A DNA stretch of 20,464 bases, taken from positions 1 to 20,464 of the forward strand of contig JAJKFJ010021074.1 of the NCBI GenBank assembly GCA_027382625.1, written 5' to 3'. Shown here in pieces: positions 9,881 to 19,053 of the stretch; positions within the stretch are counted from its first letter, which is position 1, and every line of letters starts with the position of its first letter. Below the pieces are notes generated by a model. It saw only the letters and a list, made by a program, of their open reading frames with translations. It had not been told where the DNA came from and did no database searches. The stretch comes from Tetmemena sp. SeJ-2015 (taxonomy: Eukaryota; Ciliophora; Spirotrichea; Sporadotrichida; Oxytrichidae). Made by a program: the position numbers and the translations under genes.

Positions 9881-10637
9881 ATGGAAAATAACTAGTTGGA
9901 AGAAATCAACAAAGTGCCCTATGAGGTCATTACCGATCGCTCCCTCAACACCCAAGACCACCTCTTTAAGTTGATTATCATTGGTGACACAGGAGTGGGA
10001 AAGAGTTGCCTCATGAAGAGAGTCATGGATAACGAGTTCAAGACTGAGCATCAAGTTACTATTGGGGTGGAGTTTGGATCCTTCGGGCTTAAGATCGACA
10101 ACAAGGTTATTAAACTTCAGATATGGGACACTGTAAGAGATAAGGAGTATAGTTAACATTTGATAGGCAGGACAGGAATCATTCAAAGCAGTTACCAGAA
10201 TCTTCTATAGAGGTGCTCACTGTGTGTTCTTGACTTATGACGTGACCAGAGATGAGACTTTTGCAAACTTATTTGAGTGGCTGAAGGAAATTAAGCAGCA
10301 TGCAAGTGAAGACGTCAAGGTCTATCTTATAGGCAATAAAGCAGAGTTGGAGGACCAGAGAGAAGTAACCTTCGAGCGAGCTGTGGAGTTTGCTAAGGAC
10401 TAGAAGATTCATAAGGCCATGGAGACTTCTGCCAAGACAGGGTTTAATGTGGAAGAGGTTTTCTCGTCGGTTGCCAAGGAACTCTACTTCCAGGTCAAGA
10501 AGGAGTTCGAACAGCAACTGCTAGCTGAGTCTAATCCCTCAATGAACCCAACCCCTAAAGACCAACCACCTACTGGGAAGAAGTTAAAGGCTGAGCCCAA
10601 GGGAAAGCAAGAGAAAAAGAAGGGAGGATGCTGTTGA
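9881..10637 (+). CDS. Rab-family small GTPase, Rab2-like
   Basis: A membrane-traffic GTPase of 240 aa with one 34-nt intron. An N-terminal extension of about 27 residues precedes the G domain. Motifs: P-loop GDTGVGKS (35-42), switch I TIGVEFG (60-66), G3 WDTAGQESF (82-90) and G5 TSAKT (171-175). The C-terminus is a Lys-rich linker ending GGCC, a double-cysteine geranylgeranylation signal. The pattern YRGA, ETF and ETSAKTGFNVEEVF resembles the Rab2/4/14 group, and Rab2 fits best. The guanine-specificity motif NKxD is NKAE here (141-144), an Asp-to-Glu change. In-frame TAG codons encode Gln in the N-terminal extension and near the G5 loop. The sequence needs no IES removal. Confidence 0.95.
10133..10166 (+). 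other. Intron (34 nt) in Rab gene
   Basis: Starts GTAAGAG and ends TTGATAG, falling inside the G3 motif. Splicing yields IWDTAGQESF. Confidence 0.95.
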
Positions 10638-10923
10638 TTGAATTCTCTTAGTTGAAATTAAAACACGAAACATAGGAAGTCTAATGTTTTTTGTTTGTAA
10701 ACAGTTGTGAGGGAAGTCTTCACGGCTGTTAGGTTATAAGATACGCATTAAATAACTCAACACTTAAACGATTAATAGATGTTGTCACTCAGAAAATATA
10801 GCTCATAGTAATATTCCACAATATTAAAATATAAGTCCAATTAGTTGTATGTATATATTGATTTGAGCAATAATTATATTATACATTCAAACAATTTTCC
10901 ATTTTTTGAGTTGATCGATTTAA
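10638..10923. other. Rab 3' flank and AT-rich spacer
   Basis: The first 110 bp are moderately GC (a likely Rab 3' UTR), followed by AT-rich DNA. AGGGAAG occurs at about 10709 and again at 10930-10936 at the start of the next coding block. No in-frame ATG leads into it, so it is not convincing as a pointer. Confidence 0.45.
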
Positions 10924-12318
10924 AAACAAAGGGAAGCCCCACTAACTTTGGAGGAAATAGCTGCAGCAGTGAGAGGCAGACACAGATGGAACCCTGATTC
11001 TCGGCAGTGGGAGGTGCACTACAGACCTTGCAGAGACTATTGGATTATTTTGCTTCAGACAGTGAATGAGAGACTGTTCGCAATCCCTCTTCCAAAAGTG
11101 GTGCCTACTAAAATCCTAGCTCAGTTTGAAGAAGAAGATTTGAAACAAACTATAAGAGTGGAGAAAAAGCAGGGCTTGGACAAAAAGTACCTTTCCATCA
11201 CTGAATAGAAGGCAACTTAATTTCAGAGAGACTTTACTAAAGTAGAAGGAGGAATAATGCCAGACTTAGGCACAAGCATTAAATTCACAGACAAAAAGCA
11301 AAAGAAAATTCAGCAGACTCCCTACGAACAGCAGATCAATGCTAGACTTCAACAGCAGGACTCACTTCCAAATAACTACCCTAAGATTACCTTCGAGGCC
11401 AAGGAGTTCTATAACCAGTCTAAGATTCTATCCTCAGTTATTCCTCACTGGAACTCGGAAAAGGAGAATCCAATCTACTAATACGTACCTACGACAGAGA
11501 GACCGTTTACAAATGACTCAGATGCCATGTTCAATTCCTAGATCCAACAAAGGATGATGACTCAATCAATTAGTATTTGAATTAGAGAGCAAAGACTGCA
11601 TGACTTGCAAGGGAAGGAGAGAACTTTGCAATTAGCAGGCACCATGGCTTTGAAGAACAGAAAGACATCTCCCTGGAAAGTAATGAAGGAGAGACAAGGC
11701 TTTGTGACTAAGTTCAAAGTGCCTACTATTCTAGACTAGAAGACAGACGCAGCTTTCAAAGGTAAGAATGCTTTCGATGAGAAAGGAAATCTGAAAGGGC
11801 CAGTGCAAGATGAGTACCATCCTCCAAGTGATCATAAGTTCAGAGACTTGGAAATTAATAGAGGCTAAAAAGACTTCACATTGAGATATAAGTGCCCTGA
11901 TCCCTACAACAAGTACAACATGAGCGAGCATGACACCAGACCTAAGGAAGTGATAGAGAGACATAGAAGAGCTGAGGAGGCAGATAAGGAGAGAAGAAGG
12001 CTAGAGTATGAGGCTATCTTGAAGGGGAAACCTCTTGAAAAGAAAAAGCCTTGGCTGCTTTACCATACTCTACCTGACATGCTTACTCCAGTTTCTCAAA
12101 ACTTTAAGGATAAGCATGCGCCTAATCCCAAGGAGAAGAATCCATTCTTGGACAAGGAAGAGTTTACACCTGCCTACTTGCAGCTTGCAAGACAGTTGAA
12201 GGACGATGTAGTGTTTGGAAAGCCAAACTTTAATTTGTACTACAAAACTCTAAAGCCCAACGACTTGAACGAAGAGTTTGGAGGCACTAAAACTAAACCA
12301 TTTAAATGCATTTATTGA
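10924..12318 (+). CDS. Long C-terminal protein segment, start missing
   Basis: 460 codons after removing a 12-bp IES, ending TGA 12316-12318. The frame starts in mid-protein (KQREAPLTLEEIAAAVRG) with an upstream in-frame TGA and no ATG. The N-terminal part is conserved in style, with HRWNPDSRQWEVHYRPCRDY, WIILLQTVNERLFAIPLP and VVPTKILAQFEEE. The remainder is Lys/Glu/Gln-rich and basic, with a charged helix around VIERHRRAEEADKERRRLEY, as in cytoskeletal proteins. I infer that it completes the EF-hand protein encoded on the opposite strand at 9736-8595, since that part lacks a C-terminus and this one lacks an N-terminus. The linking MDS was not found. No catalytic domain was recognised. Confidence 0.8.
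11574..11585 (+). other. IES, 12 bp, pointer AATTAG
   Basis: AATTAG is at 11568-11573 and 11580-11585, with only TATTTG between. The unexcised sequence carries an in-frame TGA at 11578-11580; excision yields MMTQSIREQRLHDL. This is the only TGA inside an otherwise open 461-codon frame. Confidence 0.9.
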
Positions 12319-12767
12319 GAGAGAGAATATGTTTGCTTGTTTATATTATGCTAGAGTTAAGAACGAAATTGTATTGGAAATAATAATGATATTAGCAAAA
12401 AGATTACTGCAGAGATAATTATATTAAAGTTAAAGAGTATTACTCAAGAGTAGATCTCTCTCTTAGTTTATAAAATATTCCACAATTCAATAAAAATAGT
12501 TTAACTTTAAAGAATTTATGATGTGCAATTATTTAAGATAAAATTAAATAAAAAATGTAACTTACCCTGCCAATAATTATTCTTACTTGTAGTTAAATCA
12601 ATCTAAATTTATGATAATTAAAGATAAATTTAAGTTTTAAAATCTCTTTATAAATTAAAATAATTGTAACTTTAAATTAATTTATTTCTAAATGCTTATG
12701 CTTCATGTTGTATTAAACATCCATTCAAAGATATTCAACTTTGAACTATCAACATTTCACCCAAGAT
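12319..12767. other. AT-rich intergenic DNA upstream of AARS
   Basis: 3' flank of the preceding gene and 5' flank of the synthetase. It is strongly AT-rich with no supported gene. The last 50 bp (AACATTTCACCCAAGAT before ATG) are the likely leader. Confidence 0.5.
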
Positions 12768-15700
12768 ATGTCAGCTGAAGAAGAAAAAGTAGTCCAATGC
12801 AAGACTGCTAAGGTAATACCCACCCATTACTCATAACTTACCTCTCTTCATAGGAAATCAAAGCCATGGCTCGTCCTGAGTTCCAACAATACCCTGAGAG
12901 ATTCTACCCTGTCGAGACATTCAAGAAGTTAGGATTCAGCAGAAGCCAGTGCCCCAAGTGCCAGAACTACTACTGGCGCCACAGCGAGACCCGCACCACC
13001 TGCGGAGACTCCAAGTAAGTTCATAGAAGTTAGTCTAATGAGTATTTTTACAGTTGCGAAGGAACTTACTCATTCATCGGGAATGGAGTTGGAAAAGGAA
13101 AAAAGATCACTTATGCAGAAGCCTGGAAGGGTAAGTGGGCATATTAATTATTGCGGAAATAATTAACTTATTAAGTAATTGTTAATGCAAAAGATATGAT
13201 GCAATCACTCTTTAACTGCTTGCGTCAAATATGGTCTTAAATGCTTGTATAGGATTTGAGAAGTCTTTGACTTCCGCTCGCATCCCATGCACCTCAATCA
13301 AGAGATACCCGTTGTTGCTAGATGGAGAAACGATGTTGACTATGTGGCGCAGGTATTTTCTGCTTCCAGCCTTACTGCGTCACTGGAGAGCTAGACCCTC
13401 CTGCCAACCCCTTGATCTGCCCTCAGTTCTGCGTCCGCTTCAACGATCTTGATAACATTGGTATCACTGGCAAGACATTACAGTGGATTCATTATGCTTG
13501 GCATCCAAGTGTTCAACTACCCTGAGAAGTACACTTTCTTCAAAGACGAGTGCGTGGAGTTCAACTACAGGTGGCTGACTGAAGAGTTGGGAATTGAACC
13601 TGACGAAATCACCTTCATTGAAGACGTGTGGGCTGGCGGCGGTAACCTCGGTCCTTCAATTGAGTACTTCGTGAGAGGTCTTGAGGTTGGTAACATGGTG
13701 TTCATGCAGTACAAGACCTTCCACGATGGATCTAGAGAGGAGTTGCAAATTAAAATCATCGATGTAGGTATTGGTCTTGAGAGAGTTGCCTGGCTATACA
13801 ACGGATCTGCTACCTCTTACGTCGACACCTTTGAGAATGCTCTGCAGTATTTGAAGTCTAAGGTGCACGTTGACATCAACACTGAAGTGTGGGAAAAGTT
13901 CGGACCCTACTCCTGCCTTTTGAACATTGATGAGGTTACTAATGTTGATCAAACCTATGCTGACATTGCAAGCAAGATTGGAGTTGATGTGGACACCCTG
14001 AAGAAAGCCATCACCCCTGTGAAGGATATGTACATCATCCTTGACCATACTCGCAGTATTCTGATGACTATTACTGATGGATCCCTACCTGCTAACGTAG
14101 GTGGAGGTGGAAATGTGAGAAACATCCTGAGAAGAGTGTTCTCCATAATGGAGAAGAATGGCTGGTGGGAGCAGATGACCATGGACGAGTTCCTGCAGAT
14201 CTTCGAGATGCACAAGCTTGACTTCGGTGGCATTTATGGAGAGTTCGCTGAGTACAAGTCCTTCTTCGACATCATCAGAGTTGAGTTCGACAGATGGAAG
14301 AACACCGACGAAATCCAAAGAGTTAACTTGCAAACATCAATTAAAATATAATTTAATTAAAAATATATTTAATTTGTTATTGCAAAAGATTTTGAAGACA
14401 AAGAAGGGCAAGCTGGAAATCGACGACTGGATTGTAGCCATGCAATCATGGGGTATTCCTGCTGACTCTATCTCTCAGATCTCTGGCCTGCCTGTGCCTC
14501 TTGACCTCTACTACGAAATCGCCCAGCGCCAAGAGAGAATTGCCAAGGCCCCTGAACTCATTCTCTACTCTACTGCTCACTTGCCCGAGACTGAGAACCT
14601 CTACTACCAGGACCACAACTTGTACCACTTCGACGCACAAGTTGTAGATGTATTCGCTAACATCACAGACGGAAACAAGAGAAACATCCTCATCCTCAAC
14701 CAGTCAGCTGTTTACCCAACATCCGGAGGACAGCAGCACGATAACGCCACCATTAAGATAGAGGGAATCGAAGGAGAATTCTTGATGAAGAACGCTGAGA
14801 AGGTCGGCAAGGTCGTACTCCACATCCTAGACAGAGAACTCCCAGAGGATATTGAGACTCTTAAGGGCAGAAAGGTTCATGTCCACATTGACAAGGAGAG
14901 AAGAAACCAACTCAGAGCTCATCACACTGGAACTCACATCGTATTCGCTGCTTGCAGGAAGGTGCTCGGCCCCCATGTGTGGCAGAATGGTGCTAAGAAG
15001 ACTGTGGAGCAGGCTCACTTGGACATCACTCACTTCAAATCTCTCACCAAGGAAGAAGAGAAGGCCATTGAGAACGAGGCCTAACAGAATCATCAACAAC
15101 TGCAGCAACATCAACAAGTACTTCATGGACAAGGCTGAGGCTGAGAAAGAGTTCGGCTTCCACTTGTATAATATGTTAAGTATCAAGGAGGTATTGTTCC
15201 AGGTAACACCCTCAGAGTAGTCAACATCGAGGGAGTAGATACTGAGGCCTGCTGCGGTACTCACTGCGACAACACTGCTGAAGTTGGATGGGTGAGACTA
15301 CTCAAGAGTTAGAGAATTTCAGACGGTATCGTCAGACTCTACTACGTTGCCCAAGAAAGAGCTATTGAGGTCCTTAACCAAGAGCACGAGATCCTTGAAG
15401 ACTTGTGCAAGCTTTGGGGAATCGACTCAACCTAGATTGTAACCTCTGCCAAGCGTTTCTTCAAGGAGAGCAAGACTCTGACTGCTCAAACCCAAAAGCA
15501 GAACCAGCAAATTCTCAAGCTGCAAATCAAGTGCGCTCTCAAGGATGATGCTCCTCTTTACTGTGCTCGCTCTGATCAGCCCGACCCAACCATCTACTTC
15601 TCATTCTTGCCTCAGTATGCTGAGGAACTCCAGCAAAAGGGCAAGGGTATTGTTTTCGTTGGCTCCAACTTCGTTTTTGGTCTGCTAGGAAACCCCTATA

Positions 15701-15963
15701 ATAATTTATATCATATGTAATTTAAAAAAATTAACTCTTTATAACTGGTTAACGTTGGAGAGATCGACGCTATCTGCAAGCAAAGCAGCTCCAAAGAGGT
15801 AAAGGGCAATACAGTTAACCAGGTTAAGTTCGACTTCAAGTAGAAGGGAAAGAAGCCAGTGGTTACCAAGGGTATTCTTCAGTTCACCTTCACAGGAGGA
15901 GACTTCAACATTGACAAGATCGTTGAGGGACTTAAGGCTCAAAATGCTCAGGAATTAAATTGA
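12768..15963 (+). CDS. AARS: Alanyl-tRNA synthetase, archaeal type
   Basis: Charges tRNA-Ala with alanine. ATG 12768 starts [15 protein letters not shown]; stop TGA is at 15961-15963. Removing three introns and three IESs and correcting five single-base indels gives exactly 962 codons (961 aa), the usual size for the family. The N-terminus carries a zinc-ribbon (CPKC at about 49-52, then TTCGDSNC), a feature of archaeal enzymes. Catalytic-core blocks follow: [48 protein letters not shown] and [13 protein letters not shown]. The editing domain has HHTGTH and CCGTHC. The C-terminus ends in a DHHA1-like block ([19 protein letters not shown]). It differs from the bacterial-type AlaRS of animals and fungi. 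The indels lie near 13308, 13348, 13472, 15082 and 15752. Confidence 0.93.
12813..12853 (+). other. AARS intron 1 (41 nt)
   Basis: GTAATA to TTCATAG. Splicing joins CKTAK to [10 protein letters not shown]. Confidence 0.9.
13015..13053 (+). other. AARS intron 2 (39 nt)
   Basis: GTAAGT to TTTACAG, inside the zinc-ribbon. Splicing gives [15 protein letters not shown]. Confidence 0.92.
13131..13252 (+). other. AARS intron 3 (122 nt)
   Basis: GTAAGT to TTGTATAG. Splicing joins YAEAWK to [12 protein letters not shown]. It is three times longer than introns 1 and 2 and contains a short direct repeat ATGCAA about 14 bp apart, so a small IES inside the intron is possible but unproved. Confidence 0.88.
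13305..13476 (+). other. Three single-base frame breaks in AARS
   Basis: A base is missing in the Pro codon before VVARWRND (13308-13311, a run of C). A base is missing between GTG and GCA of VDYVAAGIF (13347-13350). An A is extra in the ITGRHYSGF block (13471-13473). Protein similarity continues unbroken in the shifted frames. Confidence 0.8.
14335..14386 (+). other. IES, 52 bp, pointer TTGCAAA
   Basis: TTGCAAA is at 14328-14334 and 14380-14386. Excision restores [18 protein letters not shown] and shifts the frame by the required one base. The insert is almost pure A/T. Confidence 0.95.
15170..15183 (+). other. IES, 14 bp, pointer GTAT
   Basis: GTAT is at 15166-15169 and 15180-15183, with 10 unique bases. 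Excision gives [17 protein letters not shown] in frame, the conserved block before the editing-site CCGTH. Confidence 0.92.
15702..15744 (+). other. Probable IES, 43 bp, pointer TATAA
   Basis: TATAA is at 15697-15701 and 15740-15744, flanking AT-rich DNA. Excision alone leaves a one-base shift. Adding one A near 15751-15752 gives [17 protein letters not shown] and makes the whole CDS a whole number of codons. Confidence 0.65.
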
Positions 15964-16301
15964 TTAGTATATGCTTAACACCTCCCACCAAGGTTTAATT
16001 GTTTAACATTGCATTTACTATATACAAGTGTGTGTGCATGAGAGTAGTGTCATGTAAGATATGAATAAGAAAAGAGGAAATAGTTGGGTGTGTATGTTAT
16101 GTGGAATTAATACGTTTTGAGATGAGCTTAAGTTTAGTTAGTTTGACTTTGATATCAGGTCAAGCGAGTTGCTTGCAAATATACACAGTTTTAATATGAC
16201 TTAAGTGCTTAAATTTAGTTCGGCGGTGTTTGGATACTTAGGGTTTTGGTAAGAGTGTGTGCAAACTTGCTTCTAGAAAGCCAAGTAGTTTTACCTCAGG
16301 T
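15964..16301. other. Convergent 3' flanks, AARS and bZIP
   Basis: Non-coding by frame. It is G/T-rich on the plus strand (GTGTGTGTGC near 16030, GTTGGGTGTGTATG near 16085). It holds the 3' untranslated regions of two convergent genes; no terminator motif is assignable. Confidence 0.5.
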
Positions 16302-17471
16302 TCACTGAGTCTTGTTTAGGGCCTTAAGGAAACATATAATGATAAGGAGAGCTTCATTAAGCAAGGTGCTCTAGGAAGCAGATCCTTGGTGAAGAGCCTG
16401 AAGCTGCGAGGTGAGCAGCTGCTGCTGCAAGACCAAATTACTTTGGATCAAAGCAGGCTGGATAGCATAGGATCCAGCGGCCCCCACCTTCTGCAAGGCT
16501 TGCAGGAGCAGTTGCTCTTACTACTGCTGCTGCAAGGCTAAAAGTGTTTGGTTATTTATAGAGAAGGCTTGAGTTGTCTGAGATTCTGAGAGTTTCTGCT
16601 GCTGAGAGCAGTACGCCTGGCTCAGGAGACTCTGAGTTAGAGACGCATTTTCACAAGCAGGCTTCAATAGTGGTGAGGTTGAATTAGAGTGGAGGTGGGT
16701 GGAATCATTGGATTGAATAGAAGCGAAAACCGAAGTGTTCTGCTGCTATTTACTATTGAGAGTGGAAAGTTGCTGGAATTTTCCAATTTCACCCTGCAAC
16801 TTTTGGAGTTGAGCAAGGAGCATTGCGGTGTAACTCGTCTGCTGAGGAGAAACAACGGGGAGGATGGGTTGGGGCTCTTGCACCTTGATGTTCTGCTCAA
16901 GGCAGAGGCGGAGTTGAGAGACCTAAAGATAGATTAGCACTCATAATGGTTCGTTAAATAATTGAGAGTTAATCATATTCTTAGATGATTTGGAGGATAA
17001 TAGTCAGCTATGAGGATAAAAATTATGTAATAACAACTATCCTTCGCCTAAGCAGAGGGAGCAGGGTATTAGATATTAACTTACTTGTTAGCGGAGAGCC
17101 TCATTCTCGGTGGCGAGCTCTGTGACTTGGTCCTTAAGTGTCTCGTACTCCTGCTTTCTCTTGATGCGGAAACGGAAAGCGCTGACTCTGTTCTGCAAAA
17201 GTCTACAGCAAAGCAATTTAATGATTAGTAATCATCCCAACAAGACATGTATCTTATTCCCTCATTAAAATGATGGCAATTGATTGGGTCTGTTGTGGTT
17301 GAGTAATACCTTCTCTCCTTCTTATTGGCTTTGTTGTGCGTGCCCTTCTTTCTTCCCCTTTGGCTTCTGACTTCGGTGAGGGGGTGGGTAGACTGGTCCT
17401 CGGAGTGGTTTGAGATTTAGGATTAAAGACTATAAGATAAATAAGATCACTTCATCAATTTACTCTTTCAT
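16302..17471 (-). CDS. bZIP transcription factor with Gln-rich tail
   Basis: A 288-aa DNA-binding protein assembled from four exons: 17464-17471, 17310-17429, 17085-17202 and 16302-16922. The first exon is only 8 nt (ATG AAA GA). The basic region at about 38-60 contains KKERRLLQNRVSAFRFRIKR, with the N-x2-SA-x3-R core. The zipper follows with Leu at 65, 72, 79 and 86 (four heptads) and the intron 3 junction after the third Leu. The remaining 200 residues are Gln/Leu/Ser-rich (ALQQQQQEQLLLQ, VLQQQLLTSQLQ), typical of activation regions. Many Gln codons are CAG, and a few are TAA/TAG. The last 20 residues (LLIIICFLKALNKTQ) are hydrophobic and unlike the tail, so an undetected IES could precede the real C-terminus. 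Confidence 0.92.
16923..17084 (-). other. bZIP intron 3 (162 nt)
   Basis: On the minus strand GTAAGTTAAT to ATCTTTAG. Splicing continues the leucine zipper (ALRQQ to VSQLRLCLEQN) with correct heptad phase. Confidence 0.9.
17203..17309 (-). other. bZIP intron 2 (107 nt)
   Basis: GTATTACTC to TTGCTGTAG on the minus strand. Splicing joins KKER to RLLQNRVSAF inside the basic region. Confidence 0.92.
17430..17463 (-). other. bZIP intron 1 (34 nt)
   Basis: GTAAATTGAT to CTTATAG on the minus strand, the same length as the Rab intron. It contains an in-frame TGA. Splicing is needed to connect the only nearby ATG (17471) to the long frame. Confidence 0.85.
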
Positions 17472-17840
17472 TTTTGTGAGTGCAAATATTTTGAAGGTCT
17501 AAGGTAAAATTTAAGAGTCTGGTGAGTTGTTAGCAGCTGGGGAGAGAGCCCTAATCTATGATAATTTATAAATTTAAATAAAATATTACATCGAATCCTC
17601 ACCCTATAACCACAATCGCAAATTAATAATACAAAACTAGATTAGGGTTTCTCGCGAAAATTATCATCACTCCTTCCCTCACAGAAAAAAGATAAATCGC
17701 CACGACTTTACAATTAGCTTTAGAATTCAAATACATTCATCTTCTATTTTCTTACTTCATCAATCACTCAAATATCAATTCTGGTTTACATAGAAACAAT
17801 ATGTACTCGTTACTAATTATAAAATTAAAAGAAGTGTTGT
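17472..17840. other. bZIP 5' flank and zinc-finger gene 3' flank
   Basis: Non-coding. It contains two pairs of inverted 8-10 bp words (CCCTAATC with GATTAGGG, ATGATAATTT with AAATTATCAT) around 17549-17670. They interlock rather than nest, so no simple hairpin forms. The bZIP promoter must lie here. Confidence 0.45.
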
Positions 17841-18905
17841 TCATCTCATTCTTGAAACATTTCTCTAGACTTAGCTGTAGGAGAACTGATTTTACTGTTT
17901 TTCAAACTTCTCCTTCTTCTCCCTAAGTGATTCCTCATCGAAAATGGAGAAATAGACTCCAGTGTAATAGAGGACTACAAATATGACTGCGAAAATTGCT
18001 GCAATAATCTTGAGCACGTTTACCATATCTTTATTTTTGAATCTGTTATCATTGGTTTGTGGCTTGGAAATCAAGTCAACCAGAGTAAAATATAAATGTT
18101 GTTAATTTGAATGAGCGTTATTGCCGTTTCTGAACTCATCATCTAATATCTCCTGCTCTTTGTCGATGAAATTGAACTTCCTGCAGTAAACGCTATAGAG
18201 GATGTCAAACGCTTGCATAGCATCAGAGTAAGTAGACATATCGAAGTCTATGCAGTCCAAGAACAAACTACTACACTGCTACTCCAATCTTACTCTTGCA
18301 TTATCTGATAGCTGCTGCATTAAGTAGTACCTGTATGGTTCTTCTGTGTGGCTCTTTTTTATTGGCAATTCCTGAGTTGTATTTCTGTCCATAAACACCT
18401 GAGACTTTAAGACTTTGTCATACTCCCTACATTCAAAAATGTCGCAATAGTCAGCCAAACATAACCCATAGTCAATCTTCATCACGCCACCTCTTCCATA
18501 GTCAAACTACACTGTGCCTGCCTAGTCTCCTTGAAAGTGTTAAGTTTTCAAATGGAATTCTAAGTAATCTATCGACTTAAAAGTCTTGCGGCAGCGAGGG
18601 CAGTCGATCTTTGCTCCTTGAGACTTTTTCTAAATGAAACAAAATAAGAAGGTGGATTGCTATTGCTTGAAAGGGGCTAATATGCTGTCACTGAAAGGGC
18701 AAATTTTCCTGAGCTGGACTTTATGAGATTCGTAAACAGGTAGAACCTCTGACTGAATTCTATTAAGAACATGGCCTGAATGAGGTAGGGAACAGTAGTC
18801 GTAGGTCAGTGCACTATTTGAGAGTGTGAAGGAGAAAGTTAGCAGTACCAATCTTTAAAGTACTGAGTAAATATGTTCCAAAGTGTTAGCAGACTTAGTT
18901 TTCAT
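17841..18905 (-). CDS. C2H2 zinc-finger membrane protein
   Basis: One uninterrupted frame of 354 codons plus TGA (17841-17843), with ATG 18905 preceded by an A-rich leader. The N-terminus has a hydrophobic stretch at about 19-30 that could be a signal peptide or anchor. A C2H2 finger follows: CPRC at 102-105, twelve residues, then H118 and H123 (FHLKTQH). A Cys-rich block GLCLADYCDIFECREY comes next. Near the C-terminus is a transmembrane helix (about 297-319, KIIAAIFAVIFVVLYYTGVY) followed by a charged tail. Gln is TAA/TAG at several sites. An AT-rich in-frame segment at about residues 81-91 (QQQSTFLFCFI) could be a short retained IES, but no pointer is compelling. The family role is unknown to me. 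It is divergent from the next gene (148 bp). Confidence 0.88.
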
Positions 18906-19053
18906 GTTTTTCTTTTATAATTTAACTAAGAAATTTCGAGAATTTAATTGTCAAATGAAAGTATTCGAATATAAGATAATCAAAAAGATATAAGTAAAAA
19001 TCATTTATGAAATATTTGCTTTGAATTATAAATTTAAAATTGCATTATTCGAA
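18906..19053. promoter_or_regulatory. Divergent intergenic region
   Basis: 148 bp of AT-rich DNA between the zinc-finger gene (minus) and the secreted-protein gene (plus). It must contain both 5' leaders; no motif is assigned. Confidence 0.4.

Noticed and set aside
10930..10936. AGGGAAG as pointer joining 10709 to the segment at 10924
   Set aside because: The upstream sequence has an in-frame TGA and no ATG, so the join does not yield a sensible start.
13231..13452. 73-codon ORF with Arg/Leu-rich product
   Set aside because: It is an off-frame reading of AARS produced by the base deletion near 13308.
14218..15084. 288-codon ORF taken as one protein from its first ATG
   Set aside because: Its first part is out of frame with AARS; only the portion after the 52-bp IES is real.
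12768..15963. AARS as an ancient pseudogene
   Set aside because: All catalytic and editing motifs are intact and no internal TGA remains after repair; recent inactivation or sequencing error fits better.
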